Program-made: the position numbers and the translations under genes
Assembly: GCA_032717465.1 (NCBI GenBank)
Contig: CM064690.1
Coordinates: 26,804,653 to 26,868,652, forward strand
Reading direction: 5' to 3'
Length of the DNA stretch: 64,000 bases
Source of the DNA: Coenobita brevimanus
Lineage: Eukaryota > Arthropoda > Malacostraca > Decapoda > Coenobitidae
Notes under the pieces: generated by a model
The model's input: the letters and a program-made list of their open reading frames with translations, nothing else
Told to the model about the DNA's origin: nothing
The model's database searches: none
Part shown: piece after piece, positions 34,270 to 46,803 of the stretch
How the letters are laid out: every line of letters starts with the position of its first letter
How positions within the stretch are numbered: the stretch's first letter is position 1

Positions 34270-35072
34270 TGTAAGGCCTTGGGGAGGAAAAAGTGGGGAG
34301 AGAGGGAGCGGGGAGAGGGATAGAGAAGACGGGAGGAAAGGATGGAGAAAGGAAATCGGAGGGAAGGAGGAGAGAGAAGGATTAAGGAGAGAAGCAAGGA
34401 AGGACGCTTAGGAAAGATGGAAAGACTCGGTGCATGAAGGAAGGACGCTAAAGAAATAAGGCAAGAGTGAAGGACAGAAGTAGAGAAGGAAGAATGAAGA
34501 GCAGGAAGGAGGGAGGGACAAACTCGAAGGAAGAATGACAGATGTGGAGGACGTTTACAAAGGATAGAAAAGAAGGAATGAAGGAGGGAAGAAAGGACTT
34601 TAAAGGAGGCAGGAGTGACGCAAAGAAGGAAGATGGGAAAGAAGAAAGAAAAGATGAAAGTAAGAACGTTAAAGGGGGACGGAATGAGGAAAGAAAAAAA
34701 TGCTGAGCGACGCAAAAGTGAAAGGAGAGAGTAAAGGAAGAAAGATGAGAGAATGAATGGAAGGGAAGAGAGAACAGTACGAAACGAAGGAGTGAAGGAA
34801 AGGGAGAAGGGTTAAGAAGGATTGAAGAAAAAACATTCAAACGAAGGAGTGAATGAAGGCAGAGAGGAGAGTAGGAAGAAAGACAAAGAGGAGGAAAGGA
34901 AGGGAGGAAAAAAGGAAGGAAGAATTCTAATGAGAGACGGAAAGAGGGCAGAAAGAAGAAACAGAGAGTGAATGAAGGGAAGGAGAGTAAGGTGGAACGC
35001 AAGAAAGAACACTAGCAAGCGAAGGAGTGAAGGAATGGAAGGAGGGAAGGAGGGTATGGAAGGAAAGAGAGG
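34270..35072 (+). repeat. polypurine domain, GAAGGAAGG type
   Basis: About 800 bp of GAAGGA, GGAGAG and AAGAAAG words with loose 10-20-bp periodicity (for example GAAGGAGTGAAGGAA at 34788 and 35023). Confidence 0.9.
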
Positions 35073-35299
35073 CCAATCTATAATTCCCCCGTATAATTAA
35101 GAGCCTCGGAATATGGATAATAATGTCTACAGCCATCAATCACCATTATCATCCTCTATATTAATCACCCCTAGTTAATTGCAGGGCCCCCCTTTCTCCC
35201 ATTGTTTGGATGGTGTCTCTTGTTTGGCGTTTGTTTGAGTGATTGTTTGGGTTTCTTTGGCACAGAGAAAGATTTGGTGCTTTGTTTTGGTCTGGATGA

Positions 35300-36125
<826 letters not shown>

Positions 36126-36149
36126 GATATGAATGACTTACTTGTGTGA

Positions 36150-36412
36150 ATGAGTGACAGGAAGAAAAGGTGAAGAGGGAGAAGGAGGAAGAGAGGAAAG
36201 GATGGAACTGGTAAAGAGATGCTGGGAGGGAGGGAAAACGGGGGTGGTGAAAGGAAAGGGAGAGGGAATAGAAGGGAGGGAGGGAACGAAGGAAGGGAGA
36301 GGGAGCAAAGGAAGGAAGAGAGAGAGAGAAAGAAAGGGAGTAAGGGAAGACAGAAGAAAGGGAGGGAGGGAAAAAGGGAGGTGATGAAGGGAGGGAGGGA
36401 GGAAGGGAGCGC
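36150..36412 (+). repeat. polypurine domain
   Basis: GGGAGG/GAAGGGAG words. It is followed at 36485-36535 by a short pyrimidine block. Confidence 0.9.
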
Positions 36413-36589
36413 CCCATCACTCCTTTGATTGATGGAACCATTGCAAGATCGTGATTGCAATTGATTAGCTGTCAATGTTTTTTTCCTCTGCCTCCCTCCC
36501 TCCCTCCCTTCTTCTCCCTTTTCCTCCCTTCTTCCTTGACTCTCCTCACTTTTAATATAACCCTTACCATTCTCTGATTACTTTCCTTT

Positions 36590-36730
36590 ATTCTGGCAAA
36601 CCACCCAACCACCTGGCAAATTTATTAAGCTTATAGTACAAGTAGACTTTTCAAATTAGAAGCGTTAGAAGGGTCAGACTTAGCCTTATTTAATCTCCCC
36701 TTTATTAGTGATCCTTTCTCAGCTTGATAT
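36590..36730 (+). repeat. probable decayed type B family copy
   Basis: A segment with AAATTTATTAAGCTTATAG (36617-36635) then GTAGACTTTTCAAATTAGAA and GTCAGACTTAGCCTTATTTAA follows the order core, GAGACTTTTC, GGTTAGATTTAGCC of type B, but the core itself is largely lost. Confidence 0.5.
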
Positions 36731-36937
36731 TTATGTCCGGTGATAGCCTAATTAAACTGGTAAGGAGGTCAACACAGTGAAAGTGAAAACCTAATTACCT
36801 GTTAATTGTAGGTAAAGGTGGATTTGCAGATTTATTGGTCAGAGAGGGGGCTTCGTAACGCCACTTACTTAGCGACTTATTCTGCACCTTACACTTGGCT
36901 TTGTCTTGTGTGCTGCTTATATCGTTTTAACATCGAC

Positions 36938-37045
36938 AAAGTTTGCATCATTTTGACATCATTTTTGCGTCATTTAGCATCATTTTTGCGTCATTTAGCA
37001 TTATTTTAGCATCATTTAGCATCATTTTAGCATCGACAATACAAA
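36938..37045 (+). repeat. short tandem GCATCATTTT(A/T)-type repeat
   Basis: GCATCATTTT, GCGTCATTTA and GCATTATTTTA words repeat every 10-17 bp about eight times, producing the repetitive Ile/Ala/Ser/Phe frame at 36943-37143. Confidence 0.88.
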
Positions 37046-37234
37046 GAATACTGAGGTCTAATGTGCAGAATATATCCCTAGGGAAGAGGCATCACGGAAT
37101 TTCCAAAGCCACTCACAATACGACCCTTTGTAACTTTATGTAACCTTTCCTCCCCCCTTCCCCTCCTATCTTTCATTTTCTCTCCTTTCCTCTCATCTCC
37201 ACACCTCGTTGGGGAGCTAGGCAGGGTCAGGTAA

Positions 37235-37675
37235 TTACAGGTGAGGGAGGAGGGAAGGAGGCAGGGGGGAGAAGGGAGGTAGGGTGAGGGAGGAGGGAAG
37301 AGGAGGGAGGGAGAAGGGAGGTGGAGTGAAGGAAAAGGGAGGGAAGGGGACAGCAGAGAGAAGGAGGGTAGAGTGAGGGAGGCGGGAAGGGGAGGAGGGA
37401 GAAGGGAGGTGGAGTGAAGGAAAAGGGGGGGAAGGGGCCAGCAGAGAGAAGGAAGAAGAGAAGGCAAAGGAAGGAAACGGGGGGAAAGTAAAGAAAACCG
37501 ACGAGGGGAGTAACGGAAAAGGGAGAGATGAGGGGAAAAGCAGAGAAAAGGAGGGTAAAAAAATAAAGGAAAAGGGGAAGAAGAGGGAAAAAGTGGAGAA
37601 AACCAAGATGAAGAAAAGGAAAAGAGAGTAAAGCGTAAAAATATTGAGAAAGGAGGTAAGGAGGGGAAAAAAAAA
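37235..37675 (+). repeat. polypurine domain with 88-bp duplication
   Basis: The unit containing GGTGGAGTGAAGGAAAAGGG and CAGCAGAGAGAAGGA is repeated 88 bp apart (37321 and 37409; 37351 and 37439). Confidence 0.88.
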
Positions 37676-37679
37676 AAAC

Positions 37680-38085
37680 TAGGCGTGGATTATAAAAACA
37701 GACGGAACTTAGCGACAGACGAAGCAGCACCAGGATCCCGTCAACCTATGCCTGCAAGATCACTTTTAAACAATATTCAGGGCAGTCTGCTTCTCCTGCC
37801 ATCACTCTCGTCGTATGAAATAAAATAATGCTGCTTTATAACAGGACGTTCATAACCTGGCAGAGACAGATCTTCCTCATGGTGGCATTAACGATTTATA
37901 AATAGGAAATGGCAGACCAGAAGCATCAAAACCAGCATTCGTAATACAAGATGCAGTAAAATCACCAGGTATTAACTAACGAAGGATAAACTAAACATCA
38001 ATATTATGGCACAGACAGGTCACTGTTTTAGCAGAACTTTGCGGAATAAATAAACAATCTTTGTAATGATCACTAACAAACCTTC
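37680..38085. other. no gene; possible decayed array
   Basis: AT-moderate DNA. Words such as GGCAGACCAGAAGCATCAAAACC at about 37909 resemble the unit of the following array, so this may be its most decayed part. Confidence 0.4.
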
Positions 38086-38640
38086 TAGTTACTCATTACA
38101 GTTGGACAATGAAAAAAAATCAATAATACAACATAAAAACGTCTTTCTCGTAGCAAGAGCAAAATTAGAAAGGACTGGACAATATCAGGAGCAGTCACCA
38201 CCTCGAATTTTTTAATACACGATAAAAAAAAAAAAGCCTCTAAATTTTCACGACAACAAATAAGGGTAGAATCCATAATACACCACAAAAGCATCTTCAT
38301 TCTTGCAAGTATCAGCGAAAAAAACAATGGATGGAAAATACCAGAAGAAACACGATCAGCATTCCACATAATAACTTCAAATTAAGAAAAAAAATGCAGC
38401 ATAAAAATCTTCCTAATAAGCTTCACGTTAGTAATAGAAGCGAAATAACCAATGGGTGGACAGTACAAGAAGAATCACCATGAATATTACACTTATATAT
38501 GAACAACGTCAAATTAAGGAAAATACCAATAAGGCAACATAATAATATTCCTAATAATCTTCCTCCTTGTAATATCAGAAAAATGACCAATGGGTGGACA
38601 ATACCAGAAGCAGCAACACGGCGAGCCTTCCTTGTAATGA
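38085..38640 (-). repeat. decayed 125-156-bp tandem array, four copies
   Basis: Copies are anchored by ATGGGTGGACAATACCAGAAG-like sequence (in pieces at 38170, 38327, 38452 and 38590). Each is preceded by CCTAATAATCTTC or a relative and AAAATGACC. On the minus strand they read as similar peptides (HPLVI-like), but the spacings 156, 125 and 139 are not all multiples of three and the frames are broken by indels, so I treat it as a repeat. Confidence 0.75.
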
Positions 38641-38689
38641 GCGGCCGTAAAACTAGGCAGGGCTGTAGTAGTGGGGAGCCTTCCAGCAG

Positions 38690-39125
38690 AGGTGATGGGG
38701 CAGACGGCAGGGGGCAGGGTTGCCGCGTGTAGTGACCCGGCAGGGGGTAGGGGCAGGGGGTGGAGGATGGTTGATAGAGAGGGGAAGGAATAGGGAGAAT
38801 GGGTAGGTGGAAGAATGACAGGAGAGGAACAGGGCAAGGATGAGTGCAGGGTTGTGGAGGGGTAGGATATAAGACAGGGAAGAGGGTTATGTGGGGAAGA
38901 TGGATAGTGAGGGAGGTTGGACGGGGGTAGGGAAAATGAGAACGGGGGGAGGATGGGGGAGGGACGAGAGAAGAGGAGAGGAGAGGAGAGGGTGGAGGGC
39001 AAATATGAGAACAGGGTAAGGGGAGGGGAGGGGACGTGGTCGAGTGATGACATGGTGGGGATAGGGAATATGGGAATGGGAAGGGAGATAGTGGGGACAG
39101 GAGAGATGTGTTGAACAAGAATGAA
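38690..39125 (+). repeat. polypurine/GGGG-rich domain
   Basis: GGGGTAG, GGGGAGG and GAGGAGAGG words. Minus-strand Pro/Ser/Leu/His frames are compositional. Confidence 0.85.
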
Positions 39126-39339
39126 AGCAAGGGTGAGGAGAGAGAGATGGGTGTGCGTGAAAAGGAAGGTAGGTAGTTGGAGTCACACTGAGATGACAAC
39201 AGAAAGGTGAATCTAGCACAGCAGTCAGCCTTCCTGTGTGTGTGACGGGGGAGGGGGATCAGATATGTCTATGTTCTGCTGTGTGTTTGAGGCTAGATAA
39301 GTCTGCACAATACTTACGCACATATGTATGTACGAATGT

Positions 39340-39432
39340 ATATATGCATCATGTATGTATGCATGCATGTATGAATGAATGAATGAATGTATGTATGTAC
39401 GAGTATGTATGTATGTATGTATGTATGCTGCA
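39340..39432 (+). repeat. (ATGT)n/(ATGA)n tetranucleotide tract
   Basis: ATGT and ATGC tetramers flank a GAATGAATGAATGAAT run, about 20 units. Confidence 0.92.
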
Positions 39433-39579
39433 GTTCTTATCATTGTCATCATCAATTTCATCATTAATATCATAACTATTCAATAGTAATAAAGCAAAAA
39501 TATGAGGAAGTAGTGCCCAAGTGCCATGTGGCGTGTGAGGGGGAAAAAATGGTTCCGATTTCCATTTTCCAACTCCAGT

Positions 39580-39750
39580 TAGGTTCAAGCGATTTTCTTC
39601 AGCTAATAATGAGTCATAAGAGCCTGAGAGTTCTAGTACCCTCCCATGATCGGGATAATTCTAGGATTCAGTTCCAGCTACCCACAGATAACTTCTATTC
39701 TGCTAAGCCTGAGTATGCGAGCCCGAGAGTGTTAATATCCCTAATCTGCA
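39580..39750 (+). repeat. two tandem type A family copies (98-bp period)
   Basis: Copy one: AAGCGATTTTCTTCAGCTAA at 39587-39606, then GAGTCATAAGAGCCTGAGAG. Copy two: AGATAACTTCTATTCTGCTA at 39686-39705, then GAGTATGCGAGCCCGAGAGT. Between them CCCTCCCATGATCGGGATAA fits the type A upstream segment. Confidence 0.8.
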
Positions 39751-39754
39751 CATC

Positions 39755-40815
39755 TCACAACACGATCACCATCAACACTGTTACCTATCGTGTGTTGTAG
39801 CAGTTGTCGCTAATCCTTGCTCATCTGAACGCAAACCCAGTAGACCGCAGACTAAAGTTCCCCTTCTGTCTTACTCCACAATCCTCTTTTCGGGGGACAG
39901 GGATGTTTGTATAACCTGGCAGCTCCACCGCTTGGTCATATCAGTGCCACTACATGAAGGCATCTCTCTCACCATTACCACCTGTCGTCTGTAAAGGTTT
40001 ATAACGGTACAGGTAATAAACAGACCCCCAATGGATATATATATGAGGAGAAATATTGCCTCGCCTTCTGGTCTGGGGCAATGAAGGAAGGTACAGTTAG
40101 GGACAGAAGTTCGCTTAGTCCATTCCAGTGCATCAACTTAGGGTATATGTGACAAGCCGTAGCAAAGAAAATCATATCAAACCTCTCTCAGCTTCATTTT
40201 TAACCAACGAAGAAAAATTATTGGCAGAGGTGAAATATTAGGCAAAAACTTCCTTTACCTCGGAACCTGTCAACTTACCTGGTTACGTTCACCTTCTTCC
40301 TTGCGTTCCCTCCCTCTTGCTTTGTTATCCTTGTCTTTAACTCACATTATTGTTACTCTAATCATAACCTTCCCTACAGAGAACAGTCTCGAAAAGACTA
40401 ATGCGCCTGTTGCTATTTTCTTTATTTTGTATTCCTTTGTACTCCTATTGCTTTACCCAGTCACCCAATCTCTCATCGCCCAATTTTTCTTGCTGGCTCT
40501 TCCACCTTCCCTCCTCCCGTTCACCTACTTACCTTCACTTTGGTGCCATATAGGATGCTCACAAAATCCCGCTATACAATTGGCATAGCTATTCATGTAT
40601 CACCGTTACCTGAAAAGAAAAGAAAACAGACGCTATTAGTTAACTTTATGAGTTAATTTATCATACGGAAATAAACTGCAATTCACTAAGTTAGGCCGTT
40701 CACATGAAATAAACTTTGTAAACCAAGACTTTGTGGAGTTTCTTGAGCTTGTGTTGTGTGTAGGACTCTATGTTCGTTCTTTTACCTTCACTCAAACAAC
40801 TATTATACGTTTTAC
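39755..40815. other. no gene supported
   Basis: About 1 kb of non-repetitive AT-moderate DNA. The 95-aa hydrophobic frame at 40301-40588 has no domain I recognise and lies in T/C-rich DNA, so I leave it uncalled. Confidence 0.45.
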
Positions 40816-41112
40816 CAAATTTAAGTGAATATTAAAATCGAAAAAAAAAAAAAAAAAAGGAAAAACAAAGCGATTTCTGATAACAGCAAATTTCTCTGGA
40901 GGTATATTATCTCGTGGTGGTGGAGAGGGACGCCTTCACGCGATGGCTCCAATAATGCCGGGCAAACTCTCCTACCATACTTTACAAACGTCCCTCAGCT
41001 CCCTCCTTGTCCCGTGAAAGGAGGGTGGTGGACTGCAAGGAAAGGGCAAGTTCAGCCTGCAGTCCACAGGGTTCACATCCACATGAACCTGGGACTGCCA
41101 CTTCTACACTGC
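40816..41112. other. poly-A then moderate-GC segment, no gene
   Basis: Poly-A of about 18 at 40841-40858, followed by non-repetitive DNA running into the minisatellite. The 133-aa frame at 40825-41226 ends inside the minisatellite and is not convincing. Confidence 0.45.
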
Positions 41113-41118
41113 CTCACC

Positions 41119-41450
41119 CACCTGACCTCCCAAATGCCTCACCCATCTGACTTCCCCAAATGCCTCACCCACCTGACCTCCCAAATGCCTCATCCACCTG
41201 ACCTCCCAAATGCCTCACCCACCTGACCTCCCACAAATGCCTCGTCCACCTGACCTCCCACAAATGCCTCGTCCACCTGACCTCCCAAATGCCTCACCCA
41301 TCTGACTTCCCCAAATGCCTCACCCACCTGACCTCCCAAATGCCTCATCCACCTGACCTCCCAAATGCCTCACCCACCTGACCTCCCACAAATGCCTCGT
41401 CCACCTGACCTCCCCAAGTGCCTCACCCACCTGACCTCCCACAAATTATT
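41119..41450 (+). repeat. 25-27-bp minisatellite with 155-bp higher-order unit
   Basis: The monomer CACCTGACCTCCCAAATGCC plus a TCACC/TCATC end occurs about 13 times in 25-, 26- and 27-bp versions. The ordered series 25-26-25-25-27-27 beginning at 41119 is repeated from 41274, so CATCTGACTTCCCC at 41144 recurs at 41299, exactly 155 bp on. Mixed monomer lengths break every frame. Confidence 0.95.
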
Positions 41451-41694
41451 CCTTCCACCTAATTTCTCCACCAATTACCCCCACCTTAAATTCCACCCAG
41501 ACTAAACTCAGCGTCCTTGTTAAACGTAAAGCGAGACAGTGAACTAATTGCACATCAGTAGAGTCAACCCCATCGAAGGCTCTACTGTTGGTTAAATGCT
41601 TCAGGAAACTGGTTTGTGAATCTTTCTTGCCTGAGGTCATACGCAGATGTAGTAAAAAAAAATATGTCCAAAAAAGGAGGGTGGAGAAAAACTA

Positions 41695-41699
<5 letters not shown>

Positions 41700-41764
<65 letters not shown>
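41700..41764 (+). repeat. (GA)n microsatellite
   Basis: Perfect GA tract of about 32 units. Confidence 0.97.
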
Positions 41765-41766
<2 letters not shown>

Positions 41767-41769
41767 CTA

Positions 41770-41870
41770 ACCTTTTCACTACGACGACGCATTACTTTCT
41801 CCTTGCTACCACTAAGCGATTTTATTCTGTCTGGGAAGGATTGGTAGTACTAAAAGGGTTAATGATGGCT
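41770..41870 (+). repeat. type B family copy
   Basis: CCTTGCTACCACTAAGCGAT with the core variant at 41813-41830 (TAAGCGATTTTATTCTGT), then GGGAAGGATTGGTAGTACTA and AAAGGGTTAA. The CTTGCTACCACC-like prefix matches the copy at 56.4 kb. Confidence 0.75.
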
Positions 41871-41904
41871 GTATATAATTCCTTCAGTTCCAAGTTCCCC
41901 CTTT

Positions 41905-42003
41905 TGGAGGAGGAGGAGGAGGAGGAAGGAGAGGAGAAGAGGAGCAGGAGGAGGAGAAAGGAGAGAGGAGAAGGAGGGAAGAGGAGGAGGAGGAGGGAGG
42001 TGT
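41905..42003 (+). repeat. (GGA)n imperfect triplet tract
   Basis: GGAGGA runs at 41908-41930 and 41982-42000 with purine interruptions. Confidence 0.9.
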
Positions 42004-42221
42004 ACTTTCCCTCCTGGGCAGAAAATAAAGGAACTGGACATATATGGCGAGGAAAATTTTATTACTCACATCCTCTCAGTCTTACATCGAACTGAAACAG
42101 GAATAAAAGCGAGTGAAAATAAAGAGTTAAATCCATATTATTAAAACTGAGAGTAAAAAAGTGAAAGAAAGTTCCTATTTTTCGATTATTTTTAAAGATC
42201 TGTATTTGTCTGATGTGATGA

Positions 42222-42325
<104 letters not shown>

Positions 42326-42494
42326 GCACCCCGTCGTTTCCTAGCTTTATCACCGTCAGTCATTTGTTAAGGTTGCTCACTCCCCCCCCCTTCTCTCTCT
42401 CCCTCTCTCTCTCACTCTCTCCCATCGGCCGGACCACCCCTTAGCTCCAGACCTCATGGGGGCTCGCTAATATTACGCTTCGATGTATCCCAGA

Positions 42495-43470
42495 CCGCCT
42501 TGGAGGGAGTGGGGGAGGGGGGAGGAAGAAGAGGAGGGAAGGGAAGGAAGAGGAGGAGAGACAGGAAGGAAGTGGTGAAGGATGATGAAGAGGAGAAGAG
42601 GCAGGAAGTGGTGAAAGATGACGAAGAGGAGAAGGAAGGAAGAGGAGGAGAGGCAGGAAGGAAGTGGTGAAGGGTGATGAAAAGGAGGGAGAGGGAGGAA
42701 AAAGAAGAGGGGGAGGAAGGAAGAAGAGAAGAGGCAGGAAGGAAGTGGTGGATGAGGAAGAGGAGGGGAAGGAAGAAAGAAGAGGATGGGGAGGAAGAGG
42801 AAAGGAAGAGAAGGAGTAGTGGAGAAGCAGGAAGTAGAGACAGGGGGAGTGGTGGATTTGGAGGAAGAGGGGTGGAAGAGAGTAGGATGAGGAGAGAAAG
42901 GAAGAATGAAACAGGGGAAGTGGAGGGAGAGAGAAGGGAAGGCTTGAGAGGGAAGAAGAGGTTGGAGGAAAGAGGAAGAGAAGGGTGGTAGGAACACAAA
43001 GATGAAGGAAGATGAGGAAGGCGACGGAGGAAGAAGAGAAACGACGAGAGGAAGAAAAGGATGAGGAAGAAGGAAGAGCATGACGAGGAAGGAAGAAGAA
43101 GAGGAGGGAGGGAAGAAGGGGAGAAGAGGAAGAAGAGGAAGGTGAAGAGGGAGTAAAGACTGTGAAGAGGGTGGAGAAGTGAGGAGGGAGACAAATAGGG
43201 GAAGCGGAAAGGTAGGTGGAGGAAGGGACGGAAGGAGAACAGGAGTGCGAAAGAAGCAGTACTGACAGGAAAAGGAAATGGAAAGCAAAGGGGAGGAAAA
43301 AGAACATAAAAGAAGGGACAGGAAGGTGGAAGTAGGAGAAACACAGTAAAGCAAGAAGAAGAAAAAATAAGAATTTTTATATGGAAAGTAAGAGGAAGGA
43401 AGAAGGAAAAATAAAAATAAAGACGAAGTGAATGAAAGAGAAAGAATATTGTACAGAAAATGATTGAAGT
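42495..43470 (+). repeat. polypurine domain with GGAAGTGGTGAA-type units
   Basis: About 1 kb of GGAGG/GAAGA words. The word AGGCAGGAAGGAAGTGGTGA recurs at about 42569, 42652 and 42733 with variants. Three overlapping minus-strand frames of 288-337 aa are Ser/Pro/Leu/Phe composition products. Confidence 0.92.
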
Positions 43471-43474
43471 AAAG

Positions 43475-43708
43475 CGAAGAGTGCACGGCTATGATGAATT
43501 ATAAAGCCTCATTTATCTATCTGTTTATCTACTCTGTATTTTGCCCAACTCTGCATTTTACATTATCCTGAAAATGAACACTTTACAGATTGCTCAATAA
43601 ATCAGACATCTACACGGAATGGCCTTTTGAGAGAGAGAAAAAAAAACTCTATCTGATTTTACGAGTCTGTCTGTATGGGTGAATGTAAAATGAGTTTAGC
43701 CTCGTGTA
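43475..43708. other. no gene recognised
   Basis: AT-rich non-repetitive interval. Confidence 0.4.
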
Positions 43709-43709
43709 C

Positions 43710-43710
<1 letters not shown>

Positions 43711-43759
<49 letters not shown>
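43711..43759 (+). repeat. (CT)n microsatellite
   Basis: Perfect CT tract of about 24 units. Confidence 0.97.
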
Positions 43760-43762
<3 letters not shown>

Positions 43763-43779
43763 AACCATCCATACTTTTT

Positions 43780-44225
43780 AACCTTCTCTATTTGCATGTC
43801 TCCCAATTCCTCTCATTCCTCCACACCCATCCCTCATAGCTTCTCTCCGTCTCCCCAGTCCTCCACATATCTTCATCTTTCCATCTCTCCTTTTCTCTCC
43901 ATATCCCTCCTTCTCTCCATTTCTCCATCCTCCACCCTTCCATCTCCCCTCCTTCTCTATCCCTCCATCCTCCTACCACTCTCCCATCCCATCACATCCA
44001 TCTTCCCTCTCCATACCGTTCCCTTCCATCCGTACCCCTCCATCAATCCACCACCCTTCACTATACCTCCTTCTTTCCATATCTCCTTGCATCTGTACTG
44101 CTTCCACGTCTCCCTCCCCGTCGTCCTCCTCCTCCTTCTCCATCCCTCCATCCTCCATCCCCTCCCAACCTCTTCCCATCCCTCCTCCATTCCCTTACCT
44201 CTCTTCCCCCTCCTCCCCCTCCACC
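43780..44225 (+). repeat. polypyrimidine domain, CCATC-rich
   Basis: TCCATCTCTCC-type words recur every 10-20 bp. Ser/Pro/His/Ile frames are compositional. Confidence 0.88.
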
Positions 44226-44493
44226 AATAAACGATCGAAGAAAAAGGGAAACTAGACCAGCCTGGGGTGGGTAAGAGTCTTGATGTAAAGGTAGGTGGTC
44301 CTCAGCCTTCAAGATCCTACTCCAAGATAAACCCGTCTTTCTTAATGGACTCCAGGGCCCTTTTGGCATCTCAGAACACGTATGGTAATAAATATCATCC
44401 CTTGCATGGCTCAAATGAGTCTATTATTCACTGAAGGCGGTCTCATCAGCTTTATAAATGAGTTCTCCGACTTTTTTTTTTTTTAGTCTCTTG

Positions 44494-44496
<3 letters not shown>

Positions 44497-44590
<94 letters not shown>
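44497..44590 (+). repeat. (GT)n microsatellite
   Basis: Perfect GT tract of about 47 units following a poly-T run. Confidence 0.98.
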
Positions 44591-44592
<2 letters not shown>

Positions 44593-44689
44593 CCAGATGG
44601 TGAAAGGTAAAGGCAGTGAGTTCCGCCTTATTTTTTTTGTTGAGTGACTTTATTTTTTTTTTATTATTATTCTCGCGCGTTTCTTTCTT

Positions 44690-46020
44690 TTTTTTTTCTG
44701 TGTGATTTTTTCCTCCATCCTTCACTCTTTTCTCACTCGCTGCAATTAGCTGTTATTTATCATTTCCCCCTTTCTCGCCCTTCCTTTCATTTTCATTCTT
44801 TCTCTTGGTTCCAATTCTCTTCTTAGTGTAATAGGGTTTATTTATATGCCTTTTCATTTTTCCTTAATCGTTCCTTCTGTTCCCTCCCTCCGACATCGTA
44901 TTTTTCGTCTTCATCGTTACTTACGTTATCCCTCCCCCCCCTTCTTCCTGTCTTCCTTTTGTTACGATCCCTTCCTTCCTCTTCCTCTCTCCTGTATTTA
45001 TTTTGTCTTTGTTGTTTTCTTCCCCATCTTACTCTAAACTTCTCTCCTTTTCCTCTTTCCTCTTGTCTTGTGATCAGTGTACTTTTTTTTCACCTGTTTT
45101 TCCATTTTCTTCTCTTCTTGTCATCTTCAAACTTTCATCCCCTTATTAACCTGCTTCCCTCAATCCTCCCTTTCTTCACACCTCCTAACTCTATTTTCTT
45201 TTTTTCTTTTTTTTCTTTTTTTACATACAGGTATTTTTTTTTTCTCTTTCACAGCTCTCATAACTTTTCTCCCATCCTCTACTTCACTTTCCCCTCCCGT
45301 TTCCTGTCGATTTTTATCCCTTCTTTTCCCTCACTTATCCTCCCTCCTCCTCCCTTCCCCCTTTTCCTCCCTTCCTCTGCTCTGCTTTATCCCTCTGCCT
45401 CCCTTCTTCTGCTCTACTTTTATCCCTCTGCTCTCCCTTTTCCTCCCTTCCTCGGCTCTACTTTATCTCTCTGCTCCCCCTTTTCCTCCCTTCCTCGGCT
45501 CTGCTTTATCCCTCAGCTCCTCCAGTTCCTCTCTCCATTTCCTCCCTCCCTCTCTCTTTTTCCTCACCTATCCTCCTTCCTTCCCTCCTTCCACAGCTCT
45601 ACCTATAAATACCATGTCACTCAGTTTTACATTTCCTGCTTACACTCCCTCCCTCTTTCAGGCGACTTCCTACCTGTTAACGCACTCGTCCAAGCTCTCC
45701 CCCCCCCCTCTTCCTTCCCTCTTTCTTTCCAACTCCTCTTTTTTGCCCTACCTACCATCCTTACCCCCACTTTCTTTCCCCTTCCTTTCTTCCCCTCCTC
45801 CCTCCCTTCCCCCCTCCTCATTCCCCACTTTCCTTTCTTCCTCTCTCCCTCTTCTCCACCTTCTTCTCTTCCCCTCTTTCCCTTCCCTGTCACTCTTTCC
45901 TCCTGCCTCATTCCATTCTGCTAACATATTGGTCCAAACACCTTTTCCTCCCTTTCCTTCCCCGTCTCCCTTCCTTCCTTTCCCATCTTCCCTCTCCCTC
46001 CTCCCCCCTCCTGCTGGCGC
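44690..46020 (+). repeat. polypyrimidine domain, 1.3 kb
   Basis: TTCC, TCTT and CCTC words. Around 45360-45520 a unit like CCCCTTTTCCTCCCTTCCTC with CTCTGCTTTATCCCTCTG repeats about five times at roughly 35-60-bp spacing. The 318- and 321-aa frames (44959-45924, 45077-46033) overlap in different phases and are Ser/Phe/Leu/Pro only. Confidence 0.92.
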
Positions 46021-46023
46021 CCC

Positions 46024-46064
46024 AGGCAGGTAAGCAGGCAGAAGGCAGGCAGGCAGGCAAGCAC
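46024..46064 (+). repeat. (GCAG)/(GCAA)n short tract
   Basis: CAGGCAGGCAGG-type tetramers at the pyrimidine-to-purine switch. Confidence 0.85.
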
Positions 46065-46149
46065 CGGAAGATGATAATAACCCCCAATATTTTTTCCTAC
46101 TCATATACATCTCTGGCGCGTTCACCCTCTGAGGAGCTCGGCTGTCAGC

Positions 46150-46803
46150 GAGTGGGGGAGGGGAGGGGGAGGAGGGGAGATGGAGACAGAAGGGGAGGAA
46201 GAGGAGGGGAGAGGGGGATAGAAGGGGAGGGGGAGGGGAGATGGGGACACAAGGTGAGGGAGAGGTAAGGAAAGGGAGACAGAAGGGGAAGGGGAATAGG
46301 GGAGAGGGGAATAGACGGGAAGGGGAAAGGGAGAGGGGGATAGAAGAGGAGAAGGAGACAGGGGGATAGATGACGAGGAGGAGAGGGGGGGATAGAAGGG
46401 AGGGAGAGGAGAAATTGGGACAGAAGAGGAGGAGGAGGGACGGGGATAAAAGGGAAGGAAAGAGGAGGGAAGGAAGAGGATAGATAATATGTAAGGTGTG
46501 GATGGGGGTAAGACGAGAGAATAGGATAAAGGGACAACTGGAAGGGCAGGGAGTGAGGATTAGGTATGGAAAAGCAAGGAGGAAGAAGGGATAGAGGGGG
46601 AAGGCGAGGAGGGGTTTGGGAGGAGGGGGAAAAAGAAGAGGAAGGGAAGGAAGTGTGGTTGGGGGTTAGGTAGTGGGTGAAGGAAGGAGGCTAAGAGGGG
46701 AGAAGGAAGGTAAATGGGGAGGGGAGAAAGGAAATTTGAGGGGAGGGGAAGGGAAAGTGGCTAGGGTGTGGGGAAGGGTAAAGGAAGGAAAGGCATGGAG
46801 AAT

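Noticed and set aside
40301..40588. 95-aa hydrophobic frame that could be a small membrane protein
   Set aside because: No homologous domain recognised, T/C-rich source DNA, no neighbouring exon or promoter evidence.
42441..43486. Three overlapping minus-strand frames of 288-337 aa
   Set aside because: All three phases are open through the purine domain, which real genes do not show.
44959..46033. 321- and 318-aa plus-strand frames
   Set aside because: Composition artefact of a 1.3-kb pyrimidine domain; two phases open at once and no domain.
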